From Polytrichum commune (taxonomy: Eukaryota > Streptophyta > Polytrichopsida > Polytrichales > Polytrichaceae), in the NCBI GenBank assembly GCA_950295325.1, contig OX485806.1, positions 24,924,001-24,988,000 of the forward strand: a stretch of DNA of 64,000 nt. Reading direction: 5' to 3'. Shown piece by piece: positions 46,009 through 57,413 of the stretch (position 1 is its first letter; each line of letters begins with the position of its first letter). The notes under the pieces were generated by a model. That model made no database searches. It had not been told where the DNA came from and saw only the letters and a program-made list of their open reading frames with translations. Position numbers and translations under genes: made by a program.

Positions 46009-46521
46009 TTATTCACGAGTTTATGAATCTTTGAAGAATCCATGCACGATTGTCTTAGGACTAAATATGAGTACCCAAGCTGCTCTTGGTAGTATTGAGT
46101 GTTGTGGCTCATGCTATTTGCGAATTACGAAGATTCTTGATAATATACTTTTAAATTATGGCATAATCCCCCAACAAAGAGTATATCAATACAACACAAC
46201 ACAAAACAATATTAGTTTGAATGTTTTGCAAAATCCAATTATCAATAAAAATGATATTAGTATGACCCATTTAGCAATGGATTTCGTGAATCTATCATGA
46301 CGAAAGGCAAATTTTAAGGCAAATTTTAATGAAGTATTTAAGTGTGACAACTGCGAGGAAAGACCACGGAGCTTCTTTTGGAGCACACGTGAAACTTATA
46401 TGCCAAGGGGGGGGGGGGGTTACTTAATAGTTTTTGTTGGGGGTGGGGTGGCATTGATGGAGCCTACATTGATTGGAATAGTTTAATGAAATGTAGTGTA
46501 CTTACAAGTAGTGATTGGGGA
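46009..46521. other. intergenic with a G-run
   Basis: An unusual run of about 13 G at about 46410. The frame 46031-46300 is open for 89 codons but has no recognised domain. Confidence 0.4.
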
Positions 46522-47303
46522 GATTTTTGGGCATAATCGGTTGAGATCCTAGTGTTTGTAAGTCCAACCGGTTACATGTTCACATCCTTTGGTTTCCCCT
46601 TTGTTAAATTGGGGTATATTCTATAGGTTCCTTTAGAATGATCGGTACTTTCCCTGCAGTCTTGAATTTCAATTGGTTATTTCTCAAACTCAACTGGTTC
46701 ATCTGTAACTAACTGCCCGTTCTCCCCAATCATAGCTTACAAGGTTACAAACCGGGTTTGATTCTATGTACTCATTTGTCATGTCTGACTATGCTGATGT
46801 TTTTTAGGCGTTGTTTGGTCCAGGAAGATGATACATGCACACATGATGGGGTGAATGTTTCACAACATCTACTCAGAGGAAGGTGAGAGGGGAGGGGAGG
46901 GGAGGGTGAAAATGTTGATTATTGTTGTTGAGGGCCCATAGCTCACCAAAACCCTAAACCCCAAACTAATGTAGTGAGCTTTAAATGGGATAGATCAACA
47001 ACCAACATGAGTGGGGCAAATGTTTACTCTTATCCCCTCAGTAGGTGTTAAGAAACAAAATTGTTGGAAATGATTGACCTCCTATGTCCGGGGAGAACCG
47101 GTGGTTAATTACAAATGAACCGGTTGAGTTCGAAAAATAACCGGTTGAAGTTGGAGACTTCAAAAGAATTACCTATCATTTTAGAGGAATCTATAAAATA
47201 TACCTCAAAAAAATAAAGCAAAACCGGAAGATGTCAACATGTAATTGGTTGGATTTAGAATCACTAGGATCTTGACAGACTATGCCCAAAAATTTCCCAG
47301 GCA
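46522..47303. repeat. dispersed repeat R3 as an inverted pair
   Basis: R3 copies face each other: 46522-46727 on the minus strand and 47087-47303 on the plus strand, separated by about 360 bp of unrelated sequence. Each keeps TATGCCCAAAAAT at the inner or outer edge and GAGAACCGG-type landmarks. They could be the arms of a larger foldback element or two chance insertions. Confidence 0.7.
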
Positions 47304-48130
47304 CTACTCAAAGCCATATTCTTGTACTTTGAAAATTCTAAGGGGGTTAAAAGTTGCCATCAATGAGTCCCTTTTCTTGGGTAAAGAAAACCTTTCATCA
47401 ATTATATGTATAATGGATTATGTCAAGTGGACCCCTTTTCCCTTCTCATTTATTAGGTGTTAAGTTACCCATTTTGCTTCCCGTTTGAGCAAATGAACTT
47501 TGTGTTAGCGGTCCTTACAATACATTTGTTAGTGTCAATTTCACGAAACAAAAGGGGCAATGAAGTGACCACAATACCCATAAAAATAGGTGTTCTTAAG
47601 GGGTCACCACCCATGAGAGGTGCACTCTCACCTTAGTTGGACAAGTATCTTCAATTTTTTTGGGTCACTTTTGATTTGAGAACCGCCACTTTGTTGATGA
47701 TTTCAAAGTTTTAACACATACGTGGAATTGGCAAACCATGTATGTATACTTAATAAGAAATTTTGAATAGTACAAATCAAAGCTTTGTTTGTTCCTTGTA
47801 TATTTGAATATCATGTAGCAAATTTTTATGTTCGGAAGGCTCATGAAAGTGGTAAGGCATGTATGTATACCTACTAAGTCTAGATGATACATGTCATGAC
47901 ATTCATCCATAATTTATAAATATGTCAAGGAAACAAATATGTTTGTCACGTCAACATACTAATCGTTGAGCGAGCTAAGAGTTTGAGGGTCAAAGGGAGA
48001 TCAAGAAATACCTACAAACCCTAAATGATGCAAATCAAACTGTTGTTTCCGTATTCCTCGTACATTTGCATATCACGTAAGGTATATAATCCTTAATCGG
48101 TTACTTTTGTTATTAAGACATCAACATTTG
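47304..48130. other. intergenic, nothing recognised
   Basis: AT-rich with no domain. The minus frame 47665-47910 is unsupported. Confidence 0.45.
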
Positions 48131-48440
48131 AGTGGTATGTGGTCTGGTGTGGCTCTAAGAACGGATACTAGAAAGACATGTGTTTAAACGAGATTGAATT
48201 AATATGTGCTCAAAATATGATAATTATAATTATAATATGATAATCATAATCATAATTAAGTTCAACAATTAACATAATTGGGGGGGGGGAAGGGGGCTAT
48301 AAAATCACTTAATGAGCACATGAATCTTCACTTTGAGAATGAATAATATATTCATACAAGCTCAAAACTTACGAGGAAAGTGGCAACGTCCTTGATTTGG
48401 ATTTGCTTTAGTAATTGCATGTTTCATGTCCTAGGATGAG
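48131..48440 (+). repeat. dispersed repeat R2, copy 2
   Basis: Matches 9588-9870. The middle has been replaced by AATTAT repeats and a G-run where copy 1 has CAAGGGAAGGACCC. Confidence 0.6.
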
Positions 48441-49044
48441 TGGGCTAGAATTTTGGAAAAAGTAACCATCTACCTTGATGTCTCTAAAGTGGTCACAAAT
48501 AGGATAAATTGTTATGGCAAGTCCACCTTACCACCATCATACATAGTGGGTCCAATCTTTTCTTTTTCAACTTCACGAGGCCCACGATTGCACCAAATTT
48601 AGTAAGGTGATTTTCCCCCTATAGAACAACACTTGATAATACACTCGTGACAAAAAAGACATCAAAGTAATGTGGTTTGTCAAGTTTGTGCAAACTCCAC
48701 ATCATCTATCACATACACCCCCCCCCCCCCAACCACCACCACCCAAAAAGGAAACCCTTGATTTGGGGGCTCCAAATGTATGTCATTGGTACTATGGTGT
48801 TGGTTTTCAAGTACGCCTGCCCTTAGAACAACAACAAAAGGTGTCCTCAACATATTACGAAGTACTCAGCTCCTTGGTCATGTTCCATGGCACCAGGCAG
48901 GCAAAATCCTCCTTTAATTCCGGGACTCCTCGTTTACAAGGGAGCACTCATGTTCTACCCTGTAGAATTTTCAAACGAAACAACTTCGATTCATCAAAGT
49001 TTCTCAACCGCAACCTCTTTCTTTGAACAAAGACCATCATCTAG
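48441..49044. other. intergenic with a C-run
   Basis: A run of about 12 C at about 48719. The 118-codon frame beginning 48670 is Pro-rich because of this run and has no domain. Confidence 0.4.
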
Positions 49045-49388
49045 CTACACTAAATAGGTAGATTAGTGTTAGATGAAGATTAGTGTTAGATGCAATAGTT
49101 ACCTAAAACACTAATTTTCAACTAATATTACAATTAGTGTTTGAATAGGGTTTGAACAAATTATACCTTTTACGAGGTTCTCATATTCTTCTTCCTTCAA
49201 TACTTCATTCCAAGATTTACAAAATATCATCTAACACTAAATGCGCTCATGTAAATATTTAAAGTTACTACTTGGTACAAATAGTGTTAGAGTTGACATT
49301 TAGTGTTCTAACACTATAGAGACAATTTACATTTAGTGTTTTCGTCGACTATTAGTGTTTCCAACACTAATGTACCTATTTAGTGTAG
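49045..49388. mobile_element. CACTA-like MITE, copy B
   Basis: Ends CTACACTAAATAGGTAGATT and CTACACTAAATAGGTACATT (reverse complement). The interior is filled with ATTAGTGTT/AACACTAAT motifs in both directions. Same family style as 43894-44296 and 57968-58312. Confidence 0.75.
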
Positions 49389-49489
49389 CTTACTTACTTA
49401 ACAAACAATATTATACACACCGAGGTGTACCGTGTGTGTAAAACAATCACCCTAGCTAGCTAGCTACTTGTCATTTCGATTGCGAAAAA

Positions 49490-50110
49490 GCCCCCCGGGC
49501 AACCGTCGGCTCTTTATTATTTAATGAGACAACGAAAGCAATTGAGTGATGAGGGGTCGGGGCCGAGGCAGGCGAAGTTATGGTCAGTCCTTTGACCCCA
49601 TGAAACCGTCCCATGAGTGGGGGGGGGCAGTATAAATTTTGCTGGGGCTACATTAAAAGGTCCCCAGGATGTACCGTATACGTACATACGTACGTAACTC
49701 AAGTGCCTGCCCGGCCCCAACCGAAGGAGAAAAATTTATGGGGCTGCCCCACTCTACCAAGCCAGAACCCCCCCCCCCCCCCCTCCCTCCTCCCTTAAGC
49801 CTAGCGAGGAGTTTCAAATTTGGTCTGACACGTGGATGTGGACAGTTTCGCCAGGATTGCGCCAGGGTATCGCCACGCTTGAAGGGGACCCCCCCCCCGC
49901 CTTTTCCTTCTGCGTCAAAAGTAGTAGGTGGCGAAACCCCACGCGACCGGGGGGTATACTCACCGACCGGAGGGTTCCGAGGGCGACCACTGGGCGGGGA
50001 GCGTGCGGCGAGGTGGGGCCTGCCGTTGTTGGGCTCCGGCGATTATTAAATGTTTTAACCGTCTCACGGCGTCTCAACCAATTTTCAAATTACATAGGGA
50101 CTTGAGGTTA
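49490..50110. other. GC-rich island with homopolymer C and G runs
   Basis: About 600 bp of markedly higher GC and CpG than the surrounding 20 kb, with runs of 8-15 C or G (49617, 49769, 49889) and a palindromic ACGTACATACGTACGT. Overlapping open frames on both strands are a side effect of composition. No rRNA, tRNA or protein family recognised. Confidence 0.5.
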
Positions 50111-50196
50111 GATGAGTCTTAAATGGTTACTTTTCCCCCACTAGCCCCACTTCTTGTAGGCTTTTGAATCGCGTGATTGTAAAGTAGTGCTTGGAG

Positions 50197-50310
50197 ATGG
50201 TGAGCGAATTCGACATGTGGAGGCCGGAGCCGTTTTTTCTCGTGGTTTCTTATGCTAGTGTGGTTATCTTATTCATGATCTATGTGAAGATTCGACGAGT
50301 TGTTGAATGA
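50197..50310 (+). CDS. small ORF with one membrane helix, unknown
   Basis: 37 residues starting MVSEFDMWRPEPFF, then a hydrophobic stretch (LVVSYASVVILFMIYV) followed by KIRRVVE, a positive-inside-like tail. It sits at the edge of the GC-rich island. It is too short to distinguish from chance and has no family resemblance I can name. Confidence 0.2.
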   Translation: MVSEFDMWRPEPFFLVVSYASVVILFMIYVKIRRVVE

Positions 50311-51743
50311 TCGTATAGGTCTCCCCAATTATGTTGGTTGTTGTGGTCAATCTCAGTTAACGAATCTTCAAGCACATCGTCCAATCTCTTTGCAGCATGT
50401 GTCTTTGTTGGTGTTTGTTCTTAGATTCACACTCGACCGTATATGACTCAAGTTTAAGTGTCCGTTTAAAGATCAAACACCGAATTAGGCACATCTATCT
50501 CGACCCTTAAAGGTCTAAAGGACTCAATGTGAGACCCAAATACACGAGTCTTAGGAGTCCGTCTCGAGTTTAAAATCTTGTTTTTTTTTTAAATTTATAG
50601 GGTTTATTTAGTACATTGTCTTATGTTGGGGACGAATATAACACAATGTCGAACCTTGTTGACGATTGCGTTCAAGGCCGCCCGTGTAGTGTATCTGATC
50701 CTGGATTTTCAATTACATTAAGGTATCGCATCGAATTTTAAGATGAGCTTGATGAGTGTGTTGATTTTGGACAGGGTCACTTTTGATATAAGTGACTGAA
50801 AATGGCAAAATGTAGTGTGTATGCCAAGGCTTAGATAGGACCTCTCGGAGGCTTAGGAGGGGTCTTAAACATCATGGCATAGAAAATACTGGAGTGTCTA
50901 GGATTGTTTTGAGTCTCCCATAGCTATTAGGGATTAAGTGACTATCCAAATCGTTCAATGGAGGGTGCAATTACATACACATGCAGATGTAGTTAGAACC
51001 CTCCAATTTTCTTGATTGGAAAAGTAGTTTACTTAAAATGGATGGATAGGTACAAACGCCGATTCTAGCTGGAGCAAACATAAATGAAGAGCATGTTCAC
51101 TCGTGGACTACTACTCCCATTTTTGGGGTGGCTCCGTTTTAGGTAACCAAGTTAAGTGCCTACTCTGGTAGGATTGTGGGTGGAGGAGCGTGTAATGCAG
51201 CAGCATCCCTTTGGACATGGACACATTGGGACTGAGTATGTTGGTTGGTGGGCGCCATGGTTTATCAATAAGGAAGCCCTGAGTTCCAAAATCCGAGATG
51301 CCCCAAATGAGTTAGTGACACAAAAAATTGCTATGCTTTGAGTTAACTATGAGCAATTGCACCAACTACTTCCACATCTTCCGGTTTCAGTTAGAATGGA
51401 AATACAAAGAGCTCACGCAAATTACTTGAAAAGTTGTTTGCATTGACGGGGAGTATATACTTCAACGGGTTTATAACTCTTGCTCATACATGCTTGACAT
51501 CACAACAAGGCCTTCAATTTGTAAACATTTAGGGGTTAACTTTTCAAGTTTATAATCCACAACGTGGTCATACTAGCTACATATGTTGTTAAGCCAAAAC
51601 CCACTTTCTCACATAACTTAGCACACACTTTATTAAGGATGGCACGCAACAGTTATTTCAATTTATACCTCATTGTGACCCACCTCTTGCAAGTATCATG
51701 GCTTGTTAAAGTTGCCTTGGATGAGCATTCACATAGATACTTA
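50311..51743. other. intergenic, nothing recognised
   Basis: The frame 51156-51341 (WVEERVMQQHPFGHGHIGTE) has no identifiable domain. No repeat pairing found. Confidence 0.4.
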
Positions 51744-52241
51744 GGGCCACTTCACACACGAGCCAAGAGCCGTGACCATGAGATTGTGAGAGCCCAAAAG
51801 AAAGTGTCCAAAGGCTGTCCCAACACACCTCCAAAATCATGAAGTGTGGTCACGGATCCTCAAGTGTAGTGTGAAGTCATATGTGATTAGGCCCTCAACC
51901 AAATGCTATTTCAATGAATTTCCATGTATGCACGTCCTCACACATGATAAAATAGAATAAATCAACAGTTGTAAATATTTGGAGTGCCATGGTCTCCCGG
52001 TTTTGTGTTAGACCTACCTCCAAGAGGTGGTTTTTGGAAATAGTCCAAGTGACCATGAAACATGATCCATTTGATGGCGTGTAGGATCCATGTAGACATT
52101 ACATCCATCTTGCATTCACTTACTTCGTTGGTCCCTCAAGCGTAGTGTGAAGTGAACTTGGACTGGCTCCGCCTTTTCCACCAATGAGAGTGCTTGAAGT
52201 GTAATGGTCACGGGCTCTCAGTCTCGTGTGTGAAGTGGCCC
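51744..52241. mobile_element. PIF-type MITE M1, copy 3
   Basis: Perfect-looking ends GGGCCACTTCACACACGAG on both sides and exact TTA duplications at 51741-51743 and 52242-52244. Inverted and highly similar to 45506-46008. Cleanest copy of the family. Confidence 0.9.
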
Positions 52242-53575
52242 TTATTTTTGCAAGCGCACAACACTACACCAAGCCCCTCTTCCATTTCCTCACATTAATG
52301 TAACAAGGATAGTTAACGGACCTTCTTCACATCGATAAAATCAACGTTCTATTTCTTTCTTCTTCTTTTCTTTGCAAACCCATGTGATCTTACTTCTCAC
52401 AAGGAAAATCATAAATATTGGAGTCCCATTTTAGCATGGTTTTGCATATTAGTCTTCGGTGAGGCCAAGGCCTTCCATAACTAGAGCCCCACACAATCGG
52501 GCACCTTTTTTCTTTGCACCTAGTTGTCATAAGATATGAAACACACAATTAGTGTGAGATGATTACCGAATCCAAATCGTGCTCATAGCCGGTTTTCTCG
52601 TAAATTTTGGATCTCGCATGAAAATATGTTTCAATATCAAAGTGAAAATTCTTGTCCTCTTTAAATGGTCATATTAGTGTTCCCGATTATGTTGACCATT
52701 ACGTTTAGAATGGCTAACATACTTTGAGCTAGTAGTCTAACCTCTCCTAAACAGATATGTTTTTGGTCTTTGTTCTTGGATCCACACCTAACCATGACAC
52801 ACTCAAATAATGAATTAGGACTATAATGAGTTAGGGAGAATAACTCGAAACTACAAGATGTAAGATTGCCTTGAGTATCTAACTTTAAATGATCTCACAA
52901 GATTATGTGATTGATGAGATTAATCCAAGTCCCTCATTAATACCCTAAAAGAGAAGCATTTAATGCTTAGGGATGAGAGCTTGAGAAAGACTTTCACCTG
53001 CGAGCGTTGATACATTCTCAAGAGAACTAATTTCTATTATGTGTCATTGTAGTATAATTGCAAATTATAAGTGTTTGTTGCAAATGGAACCCCTTGAAGA
53101 TGGTAATGGAAGGTTAGTGATAGTCTTTGGAAAGCCAAGAGGTACCCAAGAGAGACTATGGACTATGGAAGGCTACTAAGAAGTCTAAGAGGCGGAGAGG
53201 ATTGTACCAAAGTAAAAGTCATGAAATGAACTAAATGATTTTGATATGTATTGCAAGGTTTAATTTAATCTACTAGGCCATAGTCTAGAAATTTGATTAG
53301 TGAGAGGAAATACAAAATGAATAATAACTCAAGACCATTGTTTGACAGTGTAATTATTAAAAAAAAACTTGATCACAGAAGACTAAGGATCCTGAAAGGA
53401 TGACTACACTACCATTTCAAGTTACACTTAAGGATTTAATTAACACAAGACTATTGACTACATTAGAAAAAAAAAAAAAAATAATAAAAAAAATCCTTGG
53501 CTTTGGTAAAGAGATTCAAATGGGATACTTTGTGCAAGATTATTGTCAATGCTTGTGCCTAAGCTTGAGCACTAC
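52242..53575. other. AT-rich, possibly part of a retrotransposon LTR
   Basis: No coding evidence. Because a tRNA-Asp primer site lies at 54581, the 5' LTR should end just before it and could begin in this stretch, but no second LTR is available to define it. Poly-A tract at about 53466-53490. Confidence 0.3.
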
Positions 53576-53583
53576 ACTTGGTC

Positions 53584-54299
53584 CTCGGGGGGTGCACCTT
53601 TCATTAAAACCTAGAATCACGTGCGTTCATTACATACTCTAAAAACCCCCTATATACAAGTTATTTTTTGTGAAATGAAGTAATACACATACAATTGCAA
53701 CAATAAACATACAAGTGACACTATGTATACACAAAAAAACATCCATTCATATATAGTCATTAACATAAGTATACAAATATACTTTTGAACAATAACCAAC
53801 CCCTATAATATGTATAACAAAATATCCTAGCTTTCATCAGCAAAGTCGTTGAAAACTTTTTCATCTCCCGGATGTAACTCATAAACATTTGATTCACCAA
53901 TATATGTCATTATAGCCAATGCAATTATTGTCTCTAAGTCTACCATCAAATGATCAGTAAGATCATATGTCCACTTGTTGTTAGCCCCTTTTTTATACCA
54001 ACATAAACAAATCTCCACGTTTGATGGACGGTCCATCAAGTCAATTGGATCCCTATACTCCACCCAATGATTACAAAACTTCCTTCACATCCAATATGAA
54101 AACTTATAATATGTAGTATAGTAACAATACCATACAAGTACAATTATTGTATACTTTTTAAAGGCCTTCCATATATGTATGTAACTATAAATTATAACAT
54201 GTATACCATATGTATACGTAATACGGCAAGGTCCAAATCAATACCCCTCCTGTGCACTCACGCATACTCGTACATGTTTAGTACAGTGCACCCCCCGAG
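53584..54299. mobile_element. CTCGGGGG-end transposon, ORF-bearing (716 bp)
   Basis: Perfect 14-bp inverted ends CTCGGGGGGTGCAC and an exact 8-bp target duplication ACTTGGTC (53576-53583 and 54300-54307). An 8-bp duplication fits hAT or P-type elements, but the ends do not have the usual hAT CAGGG form. A minus-strand frame of about 80 codons lies inside. Two smaller elements with similar ends are at 55369 and 57414. Confidence 0.85.
53827..54063 (-). CDS. unknown ORF inside the 716-bp element
   Basis: 78 codons by the listed start, extendable upstream in frame by a few residues (RKFCNHWV). It reads EYRDPIDLMDRPSNVEICLC, WYKKGANNKWTYDLTDHL, and an acidic C-terminus ending ELHPGDEKVFNDFADES. 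Composition is protein-like rather than low complexity. No family recognised. It could be the C-terminal relic of a transposase or a captured host fragment. Confidence 0.35.
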   Translation of the reverse strand: MEYRDPIDLMDRPSNVEICLCWYKKGANNKWTYDLTDHLMVDLETIIALAIMTYIGESNVYELHPGDEKVFNDFADES

Positions 54300-54580
54300 A
54301 CTTGGTCCAATTAAAATGAACTCAAGGCCATGTTATTGTTTGGGAAAATAGTGTGAGGTCAAGTGACCATCACAAAATGCATGTACTATGACTGAGTGAT
54401 TTTAAAATTGTTGTATTAAAATTGAATATATTATGACTCTAACATCCAAAATAACGTGTCATAACCCTATGTTTGTCCTAATAAAACTCATCTAAAACGC
54501 CTAGATGATACAAGGATCACATCTAAAGTCTTTCACGAGTGTTCCCTAGTTTTGTCTGTTCCAAATTCCTGCCTATATTT

Positions 54581-54598
54581 TGGCGCCGTTGTTGGGGA
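54581..54598 (+). other. tRNA-Asp primer-binding site of a Gypsy-type retrotransposon
   Basis: TGGCGCCGTTGTTGGGGA differs at two positions from the complement of the plant tRNA-Asp 3' end, the primer used by many plant Ty3/Gypsy elements. It is preceded by TATATTT, as expected near an LTR boundary. Confidence 0.7.
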
Positions 54599-55368
54599 GG
54601 CTTCAGTCGATTCAAATTTAGGTAGGTAAGTCTATTGGGAAATCCTAATAGGATAAAGTTTTGAGCAAGAAGCTTAAACTACATCTTTGGGAAAGTCAAA
54701 AGTAGGAAAAATAAGTGAAAAAACTAATTCTTTTATGTCACAAATCCTAAAAGTGGTAATTCAAACTTAAAATTGCAAAAGCACAAATGTCTAGAGTTGT
54801 AAATACACGTTCCCTTCTTAGATTCAACCAAAATATGGAGGGCTGGTAGAAAGAGAAGTATACCTAGTTAAAATGTTAAACACCGACCTTTTGGATTATC
54901 TAAATCCAATTTGGAAACACTAAATGCAATAGGATAAGAGAAAGTTGTTGACTGAATCTTAAAACAAGTTCGTGAACTCTAGCTTATCACAAAATATGAC
55001 TTAATAGTCAACAAGAGCCAATTTGAAGAAATTGCTCAACAAAAGATTCCTCACGAGATAATGTGATGGACTTGCAAACACCGGGGGCACTACTCAAGAG
55101 ATTGTGAGGTAAATAAGCTTAAATTTAAAGCTCAATATATATAAATACCAATATCAAAATTGTTAACCCGAATCATAGGGTTACAAACCCACTTCTTAGG
55201 AGATGATGATCTCTAAAGATGTTGACGATCAAATAAGTCAACTTTCAAAATGTGGCTCTAGAAACTTAAAACAACGGAATTAGATACCCTTGATAGTTGG
55301 TTTAAGTTGGTTGAGTTTCCATTGTAATCTTGATAGCAATACTACTAGCTTTTTGATGACATGCAATG
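54599..55368 (+). pseudogene. decayed retrotransposon gag region
   Basis: Downstream of the primer site, at 55064-55108, a zinc-knuckle reads stop-WTCKHRGHYSRDCE. With the stop taken as a mutated Cys codon this fits CX2CX4HX4C, the nucleic-acid-binding motif of Gag. No reverse transcriptase, integrase or 3' LTR was found afterwards, and the next 336 bp are another inserted element. A badly rotted fragment. Confidence 0.6.
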
Positions 55369-55704
55369 CTCGGGGGGGGCAGTGTGTTAGAAAGTTAAGG
55401 ACATAGGTGCGAACAACCACTATTTTATAGGGGGGTATTACTTTCAATTCTCTTCTTTTTTTCACATGCTATCATTATGTAAATTTCTACTTCGGGTTAA
55501 TAGAAAAATGGCTTGCATTACTTATAATTCCAAATTACCTATTATTCCATACCCTATAGTACTTTAAAGATGTCCAGTGCCATTTTTGATACCCTATATT
55601 ACTCTTAAGTCCATTTATAATTTTTAGCCCCCATGTTTTTAAAATACCCTATCATTTGTTCGCACGTATATTGCTACTCCAACCAATGACTACCCCCCCC
55701 CCCG
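55369..55704. mobile_element. CTCGGGGG-end MITE, copy 1
   Basis: 336 bp flanked by the exact 8-bp duplication ATGCAATG (55361-55368 and 55705-55712). The left end is CTCGGGGGGGGCAGTGTG; the right end is a C-run closing in CCCG, missing the final AG. The subterminal GTGCGAACAA occurs at both ends. Reverse-complement match of 57414-57758. Non-coding. Confidence 0.88.
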
Positions 55705-55989
55705 ATGCAATGCTTTGAAATAACTACACTAAATGTTGTCTTTAATTTCATCAATCCTATTCGTCTTGCTCAAGACTAATTGTAAACTGCCCGTGTAGTG
55801 TCACCAAGATAATATTATTTAGCTGCATGGTTGTGATCCATTCTATATTTAACATATATATGACATGAGCCTCCAGTATCTTACCTTCATGGGGTAGAAA
55901 CTTAGAAAACATGATGAAACTAATGTTGGTACAAATAAATAATGCCGATATGAATAGTAAGAATTGTTGTCAATAATGTCTATATCTTC

Positions 55990-56134
55990 CATAACATTAC
56001 TCAATTGATGAGTTGTGTTCATGGGCCTAGTAGTAGATTCGAGAATAAAGATCCGGATGTTGGAATCCCACTGCTTCAAACTAAATCTAAAGTCAAGGTA
56101 GTTGGACACAACTCATCGATTGAGTAATGTTATG
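55990..56134. mobile_element. foldback MITE, CATAACATT family
   Basis: 145 bp. The outer arms CATAACATTACTCAATTGAT and CATAACATTACTCAATCGAT (reverse complement) match for about 30 bp around a roughly 85-bp centre. Resembles 1785-1930 and 6226-6393 at the ends. Confidence 0.65.
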
Positions 56135-57413
56135 TCAATGATAGTGCTACTATGAATAGCAATTTTTAGTGAATTATATTGAATTGAACAATGTTCCTAT
56201 GGATAATGCGGGAGCATAACTCCACCCAAATTTCCAAGCGTCACCTGATTGTATGAATTCTAAACATATATTATTATTATTATTATTTTGTTTTGGGGGG
56301 GGGGGGGGAAATATAATTGACATATTCCAAGGTCCAAGAACCAACCCACATGGCTGAATAACGTTATGACACTAAATGCAAACCTAACAGTATTTGTCAT
56401 TCCTTATAAAAAGATTTGTACTATATATATTTACAACGTTGTAATTACTATCACTTAAAAGTGTTTTTTCATCCAAATTTCACTCATCCATGACAATAAT
56501 CCATTACAAAATGTCAGGATGCAGAATATACCAAAAGTGGATGAACTAACAATAGCTTGGGATGCCAATATATGTATACTTATTCAAAAGAAATGCCATT
56601 AGAAAAGTTACTTACAATGACATAAAACACCACATGACAATGAATGCAAAAATTTAGTACTATCAATGCAAAATATTGTAGGGGGCTCTCTATTTTCGAC
56701 AAAGATAATCATTTTGCCACATGTAAATCCTACATTGGTTGGGACCCTCTTAAATCCCATGCGGAAACTACGTTTCGGCACTACCTAGTAAAGATGAAAT
56801 ACAACGCCCTCTATGGTACGAACACGATGATCATGCACCACAAGAAAGACTTTAGGTTACCTCAATTGCTACATTTTGAAAGAAGAAAGAAAACCTCTAT
56901 CTTTATGGTGTTGTGAAGTGGGTGTTCCAACATGAAATGGGACCTTATTTTCAACTACGTTATAGGAGTCAAAAGCATGTAGATTTTATACAACTTGGCA
57001 TTAAGAACTAGTATCTCTAGGGAATGGGATAGTTGACCACCGACCAAACATTGATGGCAAGTCTATGGTTGTATGAATCTAGTTTTTCTCCCTCCCAACT
57101 ATATTATACTTACAAAAATGTGCACATACTAACAACCTAATTTCTATGCAATGTTTTGGTTCACATATGCTTAAATCCTAGTTGTTGCTTTCCTATGGCA
57201 TTGTTTTTGGCTAAGGCAAATGCGCTTATGACATTTACTTGTAGGAGGTTCAACCTCTTATGATGTGCAATATGTTACAAGGAAAATTCTCAATTGGTTA
57301 GCAAATCTTGTCCAAATCCAATGCCGTCATATGAGGTTAAGGTATCTAGAATTCAAAGATATGACAAATGTCAAGGAACATACGTGCAATATTCTTAAGT
57401 GGTTACATGGATG
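56135..57413. other. intergenic, nothing recognised
   Basis: Contains a TTA microsatellite and a run of 14 G (about 56270-56308). The frame 56644-56916 is open for 90 codons but has no domain I know. Confidence 0.4.

Noticed and set aside
48279..48730. G-run and C-run pair resembling CTCGGGGG element ends
   Set aside because: The G-run lies inside repeat R2, where the other copy has ordinary sequence, and no 8-bp duplication or CTC/GAG tips are present.
48670..49026. 118-codon Pro-rich frame
   Set aside because: The start is driven by a poly-C run (PPPPQPPPP) and the remainder has no recognisable domain.
49669..50105. Several overlapping frames up to 126 codons in the GC-rich island
   Set aside because: Frames are open on both strands at once because of GC-rich composition and homopolymer runs.
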